64,000 nt of DNA from Phoebastria nigripes. Its lineage: Eukaryota > Chordata > Aves > Procellariiformes > Diomedeidae. This document shows, piece by piece, positions 63,486-64,000 of this stretch. A model generated the notes under the pieces. It made no database searches. It worked only from the letters and a program-made list of their open reading frames with translations, and was not told where the DNA came from. Both the position numbers and the translations under genes were made by a program. Position 1 is the first letter of the stretch, and every line of letters begins with the position of its first letter. Location: positions 447,658-511,657 of the forward strand of contig JAYKAV010002964.1 of NCBI GenBank assembly GCA_035582835.1. Direction: 5' to 3'.

Positions 63486-64000
63486 ATTCCTGTCACATGC
63501 CACCTTAGAAAGGGTTTTAAGAAGAGTGTAACACCTTTTAAAACAGAATGGTTGAATGGATCTCTTCCTTGTCAGTATAAGCTGTACTTAAAGCAATAGG
63601 ACAGAAAGACAATTGTTGATTGTCCTACAGACAACTATTCACAGTTTCCTCATGATAAGGGTTGGCCCCTGACTTGCAGAGAAACAATACCCAGAAGATA
63701 CTTTTTTTGGAGGAGGAGGAGGACCAGGGATACCAGTATAATAGTAGCTATTAAGCTTGAGAGCCCAATATTTCTGTAAAAACCGCTTCCTGGAGGAAGT
63801 CCATCTGAAATCTGGAGTTACCAGAATCTGCAATGACAGCAGTTTTCACAAACACTTAATGGTACAAAATCCTGCTTATATTCATTTTAGCATAAAAGCA
63901 GTGCTTCTGCACAGGCCATTCAGAGTTCCAAAGTGTAAACAGCAACTCTATACGGAGGGACAGCCAGAGGGGAAGATTTGTTCCTGAAACACTCCCGTCA

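Larger units (their letters stand above)
58201..64000. other. No gene seen; noncoding DNA to the right edge
   Basis: Frames up to 130 codons (61128-61520) run through a poly(A) tract and show no domain. It includes A17 (61482-61498) and a GT microsatellite (63469-63485). No named repeat seen. Confidence 0.5.

Overview
The window looks like bird nuclear DNA, probably intergenic or deep-intronic. I could not support any host protein-coding gene, tRNA, rRNA or CRISPR array. The organism call rests on the repeats: CR1 LINEs of several ages, and two solo LTRs of the ERVL type common in bird genomes (TG...CA ends, 5-bp target-site duplications). Scattered Ns suggest a draft assembly. Family names come from memory of these repeats; no search was run.

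Layout. Positions 1 to about 2440 hold the 5' half of a fairly young CR1 element on the minus strand. It has an open ORF1 with an SGNH-esterase-like domain, then an ORF2 (endonuclease and the start of the reverse transcriptase) broken by one stop codon and two small insertions. The 3' half lies beyond the left edge. The rest is AT-rich single-copy-looking DNA with relics in it: older CR1 3' fragments near 3990, 11695, 31690, 40880, 46290 and 57817, all on the plus strand; MIR-like SINE relics near 5655, 10545, 23640, 44880, 51905, 52670 and 58095; and two imperfect palindromes at 32528-32607 and 48001-48084 that resemble an old amniote hairpin repeat.

Two solo LTRs of one family lie at 14412-14942 (plus, TSD GAGAG) and 49639-50234 (minus, TSD GCCTG). 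Both keep a TATA box and a CRE-like TGACGTC site just upstream of it. There is also a GC-rich, G/C-skewed block at about 27540-27790 of unknown origin, an exact 23-bp tandem duplication at 25809-25854, a run of 14 G, and several microsatellites.

The genes do not form a pathway: the only coding material seen is retrotransposon-derived. The open frames of 60-160 codons elsewhere look like chance frames. I see no convincing new biological system. The items most worth a second look are the altered esterase motif in CR1 ORF1, the CRE-TATA module shared by the two LTRs, the ancient hairpins and the GC-rich block.
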